A DNA stretch of 64,000 nt from Ichthyosporea sp. XGB-2017a (lineage: Eukaryota > Opisthokonta > Ichthyosporea): positions 61,393 to 125,392 of the forward strand of contig PDIM01000022.1 in NCBI GenBank assembly GCA_002811675.1. The letters run 5' to 3'. The number at the start of each line of letters is the position of its first letter. Within the stretch, counting starts at the first letter, position 1. The notes below the pieces were generated by a model. The model ran no database searches. It was not told the origin of the DNA and worked only from the letters and a program-made list of their open reading frames with translations. The translations under genes and the position numbers were made by a program. This document shows positions 9,856 to 19,514 of this stretch, piece after piece.

Positions 9856-12273
9856 TTACATATAGCTATAGTACATATCTTTGCTATATCCAAGGTTCTC
9901 CAGATAGCTTTTCATGATCTTGCACATGGCAGGAGGACCACAGATAACAATCATGGTATCCGGTTCAGGTGGATGCATCACTTCACGGATCATCTTCTCA
10001 TCAATGAATCCCACCCCTTGAGTCCACCCTTCAGGAGGATCATTAAGTGCAAAATAAATCTTCAAATTGGTATACAGTCTATCCTTTTCTTCCAAGAGTT
10101 CCTTATATACCAGCTCATCTTCTTTAATAGCACCATACATCAGTGTCATTTCAGTTTTGGAATCCACCTTCAACTGAGATCGGATTATCTGGATCATAGG
10201 AGATATTCCACAGCCTCCAGCAATCATTCCAATCTTTTTATATTTGCCCACCGGAAGCTTTGGCCCACCTAGAGGTCCTTTAAAATCAAGAAGGTCACCT
10301 GGCTGTAAATCATTCAAGTAATGGGACATAACTCCGGTAGTATCCACCTTAATTAAGAGATCAATAAGTCCTCTATCACCGGGTCGACTAACTGGTGAAT
10401 AATATCTAATGCACTCATCCTTTGTGCCCAACCCGAACGCCACGGAAATGTATTCACCAACTTCCATACCGGTGGTATCCAAGGGTGAGGGAAGATCAAA
10501 GCGGAAAATCTTTGTGAATTCTGTTAAATCAATTCTTTCACGAAAACGCAATTTGGTGTACTTGTCCTTGCTTAGTGAAGTCTTCTTGGTGTGAATCTTC
10601 GACGCACGTTCGCCAGCAATTCTTCCAAAAACAACACATTCTAATAGGGAGTTACCTGCCAATCTGTTCTCCCCATGAACGCCTCCAGTTACTTCCCCAG
10701 CAGCAAAAAGGCGTAAGATGGGCTTTTTCGTGTCGCCGACGGAATGGAGAACTTCAGCACTTCCACTAATTTCCAGCCCTCCCATTGTATAATGAATGCT
10801 TGGAGTAATTACAGCAACGTCTATAACGTACAGAAATGTATAAATTGGTTGTTAGTTTTTCCCACATTCTTGGACACCTTCTTTTGAAAACAAAAAAAAA
10901 CACTTACACAAAGTTTCGTCCGGGGTAAAAGTCACAGGAAAAGTTATTTTTCCGAATTCATCCTTTCCTGCCTTCGAACTGTCGGCGTAAGCTGCAAAGC
11001 TGGATGCAACAGAGCCTTGTGGTGCATTGAGAAAACTATTAAGCTCCCCTGCATTTGCAAACTTCTTAAAAAATCCCTTTGATTCATAAAATCCTAGGGT
11101 TCCTTTTCCGAATTTCAAAGCAGCTTCTTCATTCAAGACCATATAGCTGATTGTAATATCTGCTTCACTGTGCTTCGAGCAATTGTCAAATATCTTGTTA
11201 GTGACATAATCACGACGACCAAGCTCGTTGCAAAATCGTTCCCCAGATTGGTTAAGCAAAATTCCGCCACATCCGCGCAATACTTCTGGAGCTAAGAACT
11301 TTGTCTTCGCCCCAGGATTTGCGGGGTCTACCAAACCGGTTGGATGAACCTGCACCTTATCCATATGGATTAAATTAGCTCCAATCTCACGTCCCATTTT
11401 GACTCCTTCTCCCATAGCAAAAGGGCCGTTCGTTGTGGGAAGATCAGCCTTGCCGGGTGCAAATTCAGCCAATAGTGACGATGAAGTATGATCACATCCA
11501 AAGCCACCAGTGGTCAAAATAACCGCATCGGCCTTCATTTCTACCTCTTTTTCATCCAAGCCAACGTAACGAACTCCAACAACTTCAATTTCTTCACCGT
11601 CTTTTCGCGACAGCAGCTGAGTAACCTTTGACTCTGTCAATATCGTAATGTTTTCAGAGTTTTTAATTTCTGATTCGATCTTTTCTTTTAGAGTCTTAAT
11701 AATATTCCAGCCAATAGGTGCAATCTTGCCGTCATCGGAAGGCGGCTGTCTGTGGGTGCGAGCAGCAGAGTGTCCTCCTAGCTGTCGAACATCGGAAATG
11801 TCAAGTCCAAAATCATACACCCACTTAACAGCAGAAGCGCTGTTGCTTGTCAAGACCCTCACAAGAGTTGGAACATTCAAATTATCTCCAGAGCGTTGAG
11901 TGTCCTCCCTAAAAAGTTCCTCAGAGTCTTGAATCCCCTTTAACTCTTGTAAATGCGACGGAGATCCATTCATACCAGAGGTGGCCTTTGCCGAATTTCC
12001 TCCTACGTTCTTCTGACCTTCAATCAGGGTTATGTGAAAACTTTCACCACTTTCTCGGGCCTTTCTATGGCACTCAATCGCAGCTGACAGTCCTGCCAAT
12101 CCTCCTCCAATAACTACAATTTGACTTCCTTCTCCTTTATCACCAACTCCACTCATTTTGACTTCAGGTCGATAATAGAAATAATCAAACAAAAAGACGG
12201 AAGATAATATTGATAAAAATGTAAACAGCAAAAACGAATGTTTACTCGGGAAGCGAAAGACGGACACGGGCAT
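9856..12273 (-). CDS. Fumarate reductase fused to NADH-cytochrome b5 reductase domain
   Basis: Two exons (12273-10908, 10820-9856; 87-nt intron) encode 776 residues; the join restores the family segment PSIHYTMGG. Residues 14-34 are a hydrophobic anchor or signal. From about 50 comes a Rossmann FAD site ([13 protein letters not shown]), then a flavocytochrome-type fumarate reductase/Osm1 domain with active-site [13 protein letters not shown] and the FAD-closing [17 protein letters not shown]. After a short Lys/Ser linker, residues about 545-776 form a cytochrome b5 reductase/ferredoxin-NADP reductase module: FAD-binding RYYSPVS, NAD-binding [10 protein letters not shown], and terminal ICGPPAM. 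Electrons would pass from NADH through the C-terminal FAD to the N-terminal FAD and fumarate, regenerating NAD+ or FAD in an organelle or the ER. Trypanosomatid NADH-fumarate reductases have a comparable architecture with an extra ApbE domain; many fungal fusions carry a cytochrome b5 heme domain, and neither is seen here. If translation starts at the internal ATG (MSGVG, residue 42), the product would lack the anchor. Confidence 0.9.
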
Positions 12274-12357
12274 ATAAAACACAATAACACAGACGTCTCA
12301 ACGTATCGAAGCCAAAGGAATCCTTCTTCTTCTCTTAACAAATCAATGATCCAAAGA

Positions 12358-12478
12358 AAAAACAAACAAACAAACAAACAAACAAACAAACAAACAAACA
12401 AACAAACAAACAAACAAACAAACAAACAAACAAACAAACAAACAAACAAACAAACAAACAAACAAACAAACAAACAAA
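12358..12478. repeat. (CAAA)n microsatellite abutting an assembly gap
   Basis: About 30 copies of CAAA run directly into the gap. About ten more copies follow the gap (13430-13466), grading into TCAAA units. The gap is therefore probably a longer stretch of the same array that could not be assembled. Confidence 0.95.
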
Positions 12479-13426
12479 NNNNNNNNNNNNNNNNNNNNNN
12501 NNNNNNNNNNNNNNNNNNNNNNNNNNNNNNNNNNNNNNNNNNNNNNNNNNNNNNNNNNNNNNNNNNNNNNNNNNNNNNNNNNNNNNNNNNNNNNNNNNNN
12601 NNNNNNNNNNNNNNNNNNNNNNNNNNNNNNNNNNNNNNNNNNNNNNNNNNNNNNNNNNNNNNNNNNNNNNNNNNNNNNNNNNNNNNNNNNNNNNNNNNNN
12701 NNNNNNNNNNNNNNNNNNNNNNNNNNNNNNNNNNNNNNNNNNNNNNNNNNNNNNNNNNNNNNNNNNNNNNNNNNNNNNNNNNNNNNNNNNNNNNNNNNNN
12801 NNNNNNNNNNNNNNNNNNNNNNNNNNNNNNNNNNNNNNNNNNNNNNNNNNNNNNNNNNNNNNNNNNNNNNNNNNNNNNNNNNNNNNNNNNNNNNNNNNNN
12901 NNNNNNNNNNNNNNNNNNNNNNNNNNNNNNNNNNNNNNNNNNNNNNNNNNNNNNNNNNNNNNNNNNNNNNNNNNNNNNNNNNNNNNNNNNNNNNNNNNNN
13001 NNNNNNNNNNNNNNNNNNNNNNNNNNNNNNNNNNNNNNNNNNNNNNNNNNNNNNNNNNNNNNNNNNNNNNNNNNNNNNNNNNNNNNNNNNNNNNNNNNNN
13101 NNNNNNNNNNNNNNNNNNNNNNNNNNNNNNNNNNNNNNNNNNNNNNNNNNNNNNNNNNNNNNNNNNNNNNNNNNNNNNNNNNNNNNNNNNNNNNNNNNNN
13201 NNNNNNNNNNNNNNNNNNNNNNNNNNNNNNNNNNNNNNNNNNNNNNNNNNNNNNNNNNNNNNNNNNNNNNNNNNNNNNNNNNNNNNNNNNNNNNNNNNNN
13301 NNNNNNNNNNNNNNNNNNNNNNNNNNNNNNNNNNNNNNNNNNNNNNNNNNNNNNNNNNNNNNNNNNNNNNNNNNNNNNNNNNNNNNNNNNNNNNNNNNNN
13401 NNNNNNNNNNNNNNNNNNNNNNNNNN
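12479..13426. other. Assembly gap (948 N)
   Basis: Undetermined bases. Both flanks are CAAA repeat. Any reading frame spanning it is artificial. Confidence 1.
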
Positions 13427-13528
13427 AAAAAAACAAACAAACAAACAAACAAACAAACAAACAAATCAAATCAAATCAAATCAAATTCGATAAAGAAAAA
13501 ACACAACAAAAAGAAAACAGAAAACAAG

Positions 13529-13622
<94 letters not shown>
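13529..13622. repeat. Poly(A) tract of about 94 nt
   Basis: Uninterrupted A run between the gap flank and the 3' end of the LST2-like gene. It may be a retroposition tail or simple-sequence expansion; no adjacent element is recognised. Confidence 0.85.
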
Positions 13623-13623
<1 letters not shown>

Positions 13624-13657
13624 GCGGCTAAAATTACGCCCACAAGAAATTTGTTTG

Positions 13658-13663
13658 TTTATT
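13658..13663 (-). promoter_or_regulatory. Probable polyadenylation signal of the LST2-like gene
   Basis: TTTATT on the plus strand is AATAAA on the minus strand, about 160 nt past the stop at 13822. It suggests that the transcript ends before the poly(A) tract and gap. Confidence 0.45.
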
Positions 13664-13821
13664 TAAGATTTGACCCCCATTTGGGGGAAATTGTTTCGAT
13701 TCAGGAGGAATCTCAATCTCTCACTCTCACACCTGAATGATAAATTGATCGACGTCGAGGCTGCACGTTCCCTTGCTCAATTATTCTGTAGTTCATATTT
13801 GCACCATGCACAGGTACTGGG

Positions 13822-15645
13822 TCAATGGGTGGAAGCAGGAGTGCTAATGACGATTTCAGGTGTATTGTGCTTTGCATTTGCTGTCGGCGATGAACTCTCA
13901 GAAGTTGCCAAGTTTTGAAGTTGTCTGGATATGGACGCTGACTGGTTTTCGTCGCTGGGGTATCTCGTGCTGCTCCTGTCTTTTGAGTTTCTGGCAGGGG
14001 CCAAGGGGGAACAGTTGGAACCTTCACTAGAAGACTGTGAAATATTTGATGATGACTCTGCATTGACTGTAGGATTACTTAATGCCACACTCATAGAGGA
14101 AAACGGATGCAAAGAATTTGAGCTTCCTGCAATACTCTCGTGAGAAGTGCAGTAAGAAATGTGCGTAGATGAAGACATATAGCTCCTTTCCTTGTGCATT
14201 ACAAAGACTGAATTCAGAACCTCAACAATATCTTTGGCATGATTTCCGGTATGAAGATGATCTGACATCCTCGATAGGGTAATATACATCTCGTGAACTG
14301 CCCCATGTATATCCACAGATTCTTGAGACCCATTACTGTCCCAGAGAAGCTTTTCCAATTTCACAATATCGTCTTCTGAAATGTCACTGACTGTAGATCT
14401 CATCTTTTCGAGGTCGTTTTGAATAGGCTTGAAAAAAGAATAATTGCTCTTATTGGCAAAAACTTCATCCCAAATGGTGCCCTGTGGAGATCGAACAGCC
14501 CGGAGAAGTGCTAGTCTTGGCAATGCAAACACGACAGAAGGGTCGTATTCTTCCAACATCTCTCGATTCAAATATTTTTTTGACAAGGCTTCCTCAACGG
14601 CTTCACTCATCATTACCGTTAAAAGTTGTTTTTGCTCTTCGAACTTGACTGAGCGCCCATTAACAGCTGTGCAAGCTAAAAGGCGCTTCTCAAACGTTGT
14701 CCATGCAATGTCAAACTCTTTTAAAATGCCTAAAATCTCAAAATATCCCGCTCTATCAACTTCAACCGTCCCACTACCACTTACTAGGCTGTTTCGCCTC
14801 CTATGAGACCCAACCACGTTAGTAAGAGTACTATCGTCTATTGAAGGACCAGTCGCTCCGGTAGAGTTTGCCCTTGGTCGTTCCCTTTGAGGTGCTAAAA
14901 GATTCCTACTGTTACTTTCTTCAGTTGCGCTAAAATTGTCCACCTGAGTTGTGACAGGTGCCCTTTGAGCGGAATTAGGTACAGAGGGTGCATCAATGGA
15001 ATTTGGGGTAGACATTGAACGACGAAATATACCTAAGAAGGATTTTTTGCTTCGTGAAAGCTTAGAGAACTGTCCTTGGTCGGCTTGTTCTGAAACCCCT
15101 GAAGATCGTGCTGTGTCCTTTGCTGCTTTCGTTGCACAGTTTCTCAGAGACAGCCGGAGAGTCTGAAAGGAGGCGCACAGTTGAAGGGCTGGAGTTCGAA
15201 GTTTATGATACATTTCATCTGTAAGAAAGTGAAGACGAAATCCCTGAGCAATTACCTCCGCCTGAAACAGCACGCTCTCACAATAGCAACCGGCGAGAAG
15301 CGCTTGTTCTTGGATCGGCAAAGTAGATCGGTACGAGCGAGATTCCCAACAGTTTACCTCTAGCATAACAGAATATATAGCACTCAACACTTCCCTCTGC
15401 GCTACCCGAACCTTAAGTTCACTTTGTCTAGCCTTTTCATAATTAATGCTTTTACCATTCACAGTTATTTTCGAGTATTTCGCCGCTTTTTCAAGCAGTC
15501 TCTCGTCAGCGTGATAGAAGACAGAGAGGGGCTTGTGCTTATCGTACTTCGGTGCTTTGCTATCTTTATCCTTTACAGGTCGAGGAAAGCTAAACACTGC
15601 CCTTTTCCGAAGATAGTGTACGTCTGCGTCAAGAGCATAACTCAT
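13822..15645 (-). CDS. LST2: Lateral signaling target 2 (LST2/ZFYVE28)-like protein, no FYVE domain seen
   Basis: One exon encodes 607 residues from the ATG at 15645. Three segments match the conserved N-terminal region of LST2: FYHADERLLEKAAKYS (animal FYYADEELNQVAAELDS), YLNREMLEEYDPSVVFALPRLAL (animal [23 protein letters not shown]), and FFKPIQNDLEKMRSTVSDIS with the following DDIVKLEKLL. A Ser/Pro/Asn-rich disordered insert (about 180-285) separates the first part from the rest, and a Ser-rich tail (about 490-607) ends the protein. In animals LST2 is an endosomal negative regulator of EGF receptor signalling whose C-terminal FYVE finger binds PI3P when not monoubiquitinated. No cysteine cluster is present here or in the 160 nt before the likely poly(A) signal. 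Either the FYVE finger is absent in this lineage or a further exon lies in or beyond the gap about 400 bp away. Other frames just past the stop (to 13713) look somewhat coding-like, so a 3' splice variant is possible. Confidence 0.8.
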   Translation of the reverse strand: MSYALDADVHYLRKRAVFSFPRPVKDKDSKAPKYDKHKPLSVFYHADERLLEKAAKYSKITVNGKSINYEKARQSELKVRVAQREVLSAIYSVMLEVNCWESRSYRSTLPIQEQALLAGCYCESVLFQAEVIAQGFRLHFLTDEMYHKLRTPALQLCASFQTLRLSLRNCATKAAKDTARSSGVSEQADQGQFSKLSRSKKSFLGIFRRSMSTPNSIDAPSVPNSAQRAPVTTQVDNFSATEESNSRNLLAPQRERPRANSTGATGPSIDDSTLTNVVGSHRRRNSLVSGSGTVEVDRAGYFEILGILKEFDIAWTTFEKRLLACTAVNGRSVKFEEQKQLLTVMMSEAVEEALSKKYLNREMLEEYDPSVVFALPRLALLRAVRSPQGTIWDEVFANKSNYSFFKPIQNDLEKMRSTVSDISEDDIVKLEKLLWDSNGSQESVDIHGAVHEMYITLSRMSDHLHTGNHAKDIVEVLNSVFVMHKERSYMSSSTHISYCTSHESIAGSSNSLHPFSSMSVALSNPTVNAESSSNISQSSSEGSNCSPLAPARNSKDRSSTRYPSDENQSASISRQLQNLATSESSSPTANAKHNTPEIVISTPASTH

Positions 15646-16345
15646 CTTCCCTTCTACTTGTCCCTTCGTCTTGAATCCCTAAGCAGGATCAATGTTGTTC
15701 GGCATTTAAACTTGTCACCAAAGGACGACGCAAAATTTAGCAAATTGCTAATCAAGACCCCACAAATAAAATTCCAGCAAGAGGTTTTGAACAATTGATT
15801 AGAACATCGCCTTCAAATACTAGAATAGAAACCAAAATGTTCTCAACTATCACCGGCCTTGCAAGCCATTCATAAAGCGGACCGACTAAGCAGCAAATCA
15901 AGAAGCACGCACAAACAAAAACACGTAAAAACACGACAAGAGTCTGGTTTCTTCAGTATACACTTTCCCTCTCAAATAGGCAAATTCTATGGTTATTTAT
16001 AAAGAAACTACGTCATAAAAACATTACACAGCAAGAAACAAAAAAAAAAAACAAAAAATTCTTTTGTCGCTAATTATTATTAAATTTTCTGTTCTAAATT
16101 TGGTAAAAAAGAATATAGAAATATTTGTGACAAAAAAAAGATCGAAATTGTCGGCCCCGCTGACTTTTGAGTTTTTCACAGTTTAGTTTTTAGTTTCAGT
16201 TTTCTTTTTAGCTTTTTTAAGTTTATTTTTTGTTTTAAATGAATAAATAAATAATGAGGAGAAAAAGTAGAAATGTTGCTTGCCAATGTGCTATATATAA
16301 ATGAGTTTGAATAATTTAAATTATTTGCTCTTGTGGTGAAGTAAT
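15646..16345. other. Intergenic region, LST2-like promoter side
   Basis: The 700 bp is AT-rich with no supported gene. It should contain the LST2-like promoter and the 3' UTR of the ATP-grasp gene. Several TATA-like strings (for example near 16291) are unremarkable in such composition. Confidence 0.5.
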
Positions 16346-17776
16346 TTAACCAACAGTTTGGCACACCTGGGAGCTAATGGAGTCTGTAACCGCCGCATTT
16401 TTGGGAGCAGATGGTGTGATGGGGTATTGAAGACCCTCAAGGATCTTGTTGATGTTATCCACCGCATCCTGCTCACTGATGTGAGAGTCGTATCTGAACT
16501 CACCAACCCATGAAGGGATACCGGTGTCGGGGCCGACAACTTTGTCACCAACTGAGACCATTGGCTTGGCATAGGCAACGTTGGGGATGGAAGCAATATC
16601 AGTGATGAACTTGACACTGTCCAATACGCCGGTGTAGGGTGCGTTGATGAGATAATGGGCAGAAAAGACTTTGGGCTTTTCTGCAGTGGGGGGGTTAATG
16701 GGGATACCGGCTGATGTCATTACCCAGTTGTTGAAAAGATCAACCCCCCACACAAGGTTGCAAAACTCTCTAGCAGGTCCGCCTCCAAGACGGGCGTTGA
16801 TTTCAATAAGCATAGGTCCTTCTACCAAATCCCACTTGGTTTCAATGTGCAGGCAGCCGCTGCAAAACTTCATCGCCTTAGCGCATTCAATGGCATAATC
16901 GATCATCTGTTGTTGTTTATCTGAAGACAGCAATGATGGAACATTGCTTCCTGTTTCCAAAAAGTAAGGAGGCAGAGTCTCCCAGTTATCGTTGACACAG
17001 GCAAATACAACCTCACCGTTATTCAAAAGAACATCAACATCATATTCGTCACCAGTAATAAACTGTTCCATAAGCGCATAGTGACAGTTGTCCACACCAG
17101 GATTGAATGCTGTCATCGCATTGTCTTTGACTTCATCGAAGATAGTTTTACAGGCCTTTTCGAGCTCTTCATTGTTAGCGACCTTGTAGACACCTTCAGA
17201 TTTGGCCCCACTAGCTGGTTTCACAATGGCGGGAAATCCCACAGTAGCAGCTGCCTTCTCAATGCCTTCCATGTCGTGGATATATGTATACCTGCAAGTT
17301 TTAACATTTGCCTCGCGCAAAGCTTCGCGAGCTTCAAACTTATTTCTGGCTGTTGCCACGGACCAGCCTGAGAATCCAGGAAGTCCAAAATGATCTGCAA
17401 TGCCAGCAGCAATGGGAATAGCATGCTCAATGACACTCATGACGCCATCAAACTCGACTTCGGAGGCCTCGATTGCTTTAATTGCGTTTTCGATGGCAGT
17501 AGCTCCATCAGACTCCACATCTGCCTCAATAATGCCAGCAGCCAATTTCTGGTCCAACAGCTTCTTGCAGTATTTGTTGTCTGAGCTACCAACCAAATAC
17601 ATTGTGACGCCCAAGTTTTGGCTGATTTCCTCAAATGCCCAGTACTTGTATCCACTCAAAGGACACATGACAACGAGCAAAGTCTTCTTCGCCAAGGCGC
17701 GCATACGCGCATCTTGAGTCTGCTCGTCAGCGGCGTTTCTCTCTAAGAGAATTTCATCAGAAACAAATCCAACCAT
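16346..17776 (-). CDS. ATP-grasp carboxylate-amine ligase, carnosine-synthase-like
   Basis: A single exon encodes 476 residues from the ATG at 17776. The order fits the ATP-grasp ligase fold: an N-terminal Rossmann-like preATP-grasp region (LLVVMCPLSGYKYWAFEEI), GLPGFSGWSVATARNKFEAR, the lysine of the ATP lid in GFPAIVKPASGAKSEGV, the second lysine/glutamate region ALMEQFITGDEYDVDVLL, and the magnesium-binding LIEINARLGGGPAREF. The final 80 residues resemble the C-terminal cap of CARNS1 and bacterial L-amino-acid ligases. The reaction would be ATP-dependent joining of an amino or carboxylic acid to an amino acid, forming a dipeptide via an acyl-phosphate. Carnosine synthase itself is about 830-950 residues with an extra N-terminal half that is missing here, so the substrate is open. 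No targeting signal is seen. Most similar named family: CARNS1 C-terminal half. Confidence 0.85.
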   Translation of the reverse strand: MVGFVSDEILLERNAADEQTQDARMRALAKKTLLVVMCPLSGYKYWAFEEISQNLGVTMYLVGSSDNKYCKKLLDQKLAAGIIEADVESDGATAIENAIKAIEASEVEFDGVMSVIEHAIPIAAGIADHFGLPGFSGWSVATARNKFEAREALREANVKTCRYTYIHDMEGIEKAAATVGFPAIVKPASGAKSEGVYKVANNEELEKACKTIFDEVKDNAMTAFNPGVDNCHYALMEQFITGDEYDVDVLLNNGEVVFACVNDNWETLPPYFLETGSNVPSLLSSDKQQQMIDYAIECAKAMKFCSGCLHIETKWDLVEGPMLIEINARLGGGPAREFCNLVWGVDLFNNWVMTSAGIPINPPTAEKPKVFSAHYLINAPYTGVLDSVKFITDIASIPNVAYAKPMVSVGDKVVGPDTGIPSWVGEFRYDSHISEQDAVDNINKILEGLQYPITPSAPKNAAVTDSISSQVCQTVG

Positions 17777-19384
17777 TGCTGTATGAAAAATAGATTTTTG
17801 ATCTAACGAGATAGGTAGAAAAGCAGATTTACTTCCTATAAACTTAAATTAAATAAAGTAGTGCAGTACTCAGGCTTGTTTCCATTTCGCCAGAAGGTCC
17901 TTTTATACTTTTTTTGCCTCTCCATCTCTTCTATCTCTTACGTCTTCAATCTATTACCTACACAATACTCAATCCATGCTCCTCATCCTCAACCATATTA
18001 TCTGCACTAGATCCAGTTGTGCCAAAAAAGCCAATACTTTTAGCAATACTGTTATAAGCCGCGGTTGTTCTCGTGTGGCCGGTTCATAATCTATTCGTAC
18101 AAAAAGCTGATAATTATTGAGAAAGCTGGGCCAAAAACTGGTTTTAATTACATATCATTGTACATTTCCAACAATATTTTCTCTACCCAGTTACAAAATT
18201 AGCCCTACAAAAGCCCTGCAGCTATATTTTTATGTTTTTGGTTCTCGTCCATCATCAACCTGCAGTATTATCAGCCGTTGTCAGCCCGTTTCTATGGGTA
18301 ATTGTTGGTTAGATAACCCCCTTTGGTGCCCTATAAGAACATCGAAAAAGCAAGTATCTGGTATGGGCCTTGGTGTTTGGATAGAAACCAGTACACAGTT
18401 AGGTGGATATTGCTAATTACCATCGCCAATTACCCCGATTTTTATTATAATGATCAGATGAAAACAAGGATGAAAAGTAGAAGTTTCTTGTTTAACTTTT
18501 GATTTTGTACTTGGAAAATTAAAAAAAGGCAATGTACAAGGCTTTCCATATAGGGCTAGCCAATAGGCGTCAAGGAAAATGCTTGCATTTGCAGTTTGAT
18601 CTGCAAGGATTTTCTTCAAAAAACAAACCCTGTCCCAGGTGCATAGACGTTATATTGTAATCACCAAGTAGTACTTCATTCTCGTCTATTCAACACTAGA
18701 AAAGCCCACAAATCACAGCTTTAGCTTTGGACTTTTACTTCTTTTGTGCCTTGATTGATTATAAAACCAGTTTCGGTTCTCTAATTATTGTGGAAAAACG
18801 TTGTGAAAGAGCTATGCAGCAATATTCGAATAAAGGTACTGATGATGATGCACAAACAATTAATTATGAATGGGAAATGTTGAAAATAGAACCACATTAG
18901 CAACTTCGTTCACTGATTTTTGGATCACATATTTACACTTGACGCGTTTGTGGTGATTGGATATTGGATGTCAAACATTCAGGTTTTCATCAATAGCATT
19001 AGAATATATGCATTGTAATTTCGAAGCTTCTCGACTCTGAAATGACAAGACAAAGTTCTTTGGCTGAGATACGAAGGAAAAATAAAGTCAGCATTAGTCA
19101 CTCTGTATGGCCTTCTGCCCAAAGTAATCAAAAAGTATACCAACTACTTTGTCCTCTATCCATATGCACTGCCAAAGAATGGTTGGAATTCCTTCTCCTT
19201 GGCAAAGTGTGGATTTGCTTCTGACCCTTCCCACTTTTTTTGAATAACATAATATAAGTCGGCATTGTTCAACTTCCAGTGGAATTCATTTTATTTTTAT
19301 AGTTCATCATGTCTAAGGAAATTAATGCAAAGTTTATCGTAGCCCATCCTTAAGCCAAAACTTATAAGGTGAGCTACTACTTTA
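17777..19384. other. Gene-free interval of about 1.6 kb
   Basis: Frames here are short and unconvincing on both strands. The stretch next to 17777 must contain the ATP-grasp promoter. I recognise no RNA gene, terminal repeat or transposon protein in it. Confidence 0.5.
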
Positions 19385-19514
19385 ATGGTTTTAGTGCGGT
19401 CAAAAATTATACAATATGTTTTAAGAATAGAAAAGAGTATCTGTAATACCATGGTTTTAGTGCGGTCAAAAAGTACACTATGTTTTACGAATAGAAAAGA
19501 GTATCTGTAATATC
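19385..19514. repeat. Imperfect 66-bp tandem duplication covering the Argonaute 3' end
   Basis: Positions 19385-19450 and 19451-19514 are nearly identical, differing by a few substitutions and a 2-nt length change near the middle. The inner copy contains the last codons and stop of Argonaute (minus strand, ending ITDTLFYS). The outer copy keeps the same eight residues followed by a stop, but lies in the 3' UTR. Confidence 0.9.

Noticed and set aside
12153-13740. Very long frames on both strands spanning the first gap (373-500 codons)
   Set aside because: They consist of unknown bases and CAAA/TTTG repeat codons, and are artefacts of the gap and microsatellite.
15752-16364. Short minus-strand frames between the LST2-like and ATP-grasp genes
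   Set aside because: AT-rich, no motif, no phase-compatible exons.
18117-19224. Short frames in the 1.6-kb gene-free interval
   Set aside because: None has a recognisable motif, and no compatible splice chain was found.
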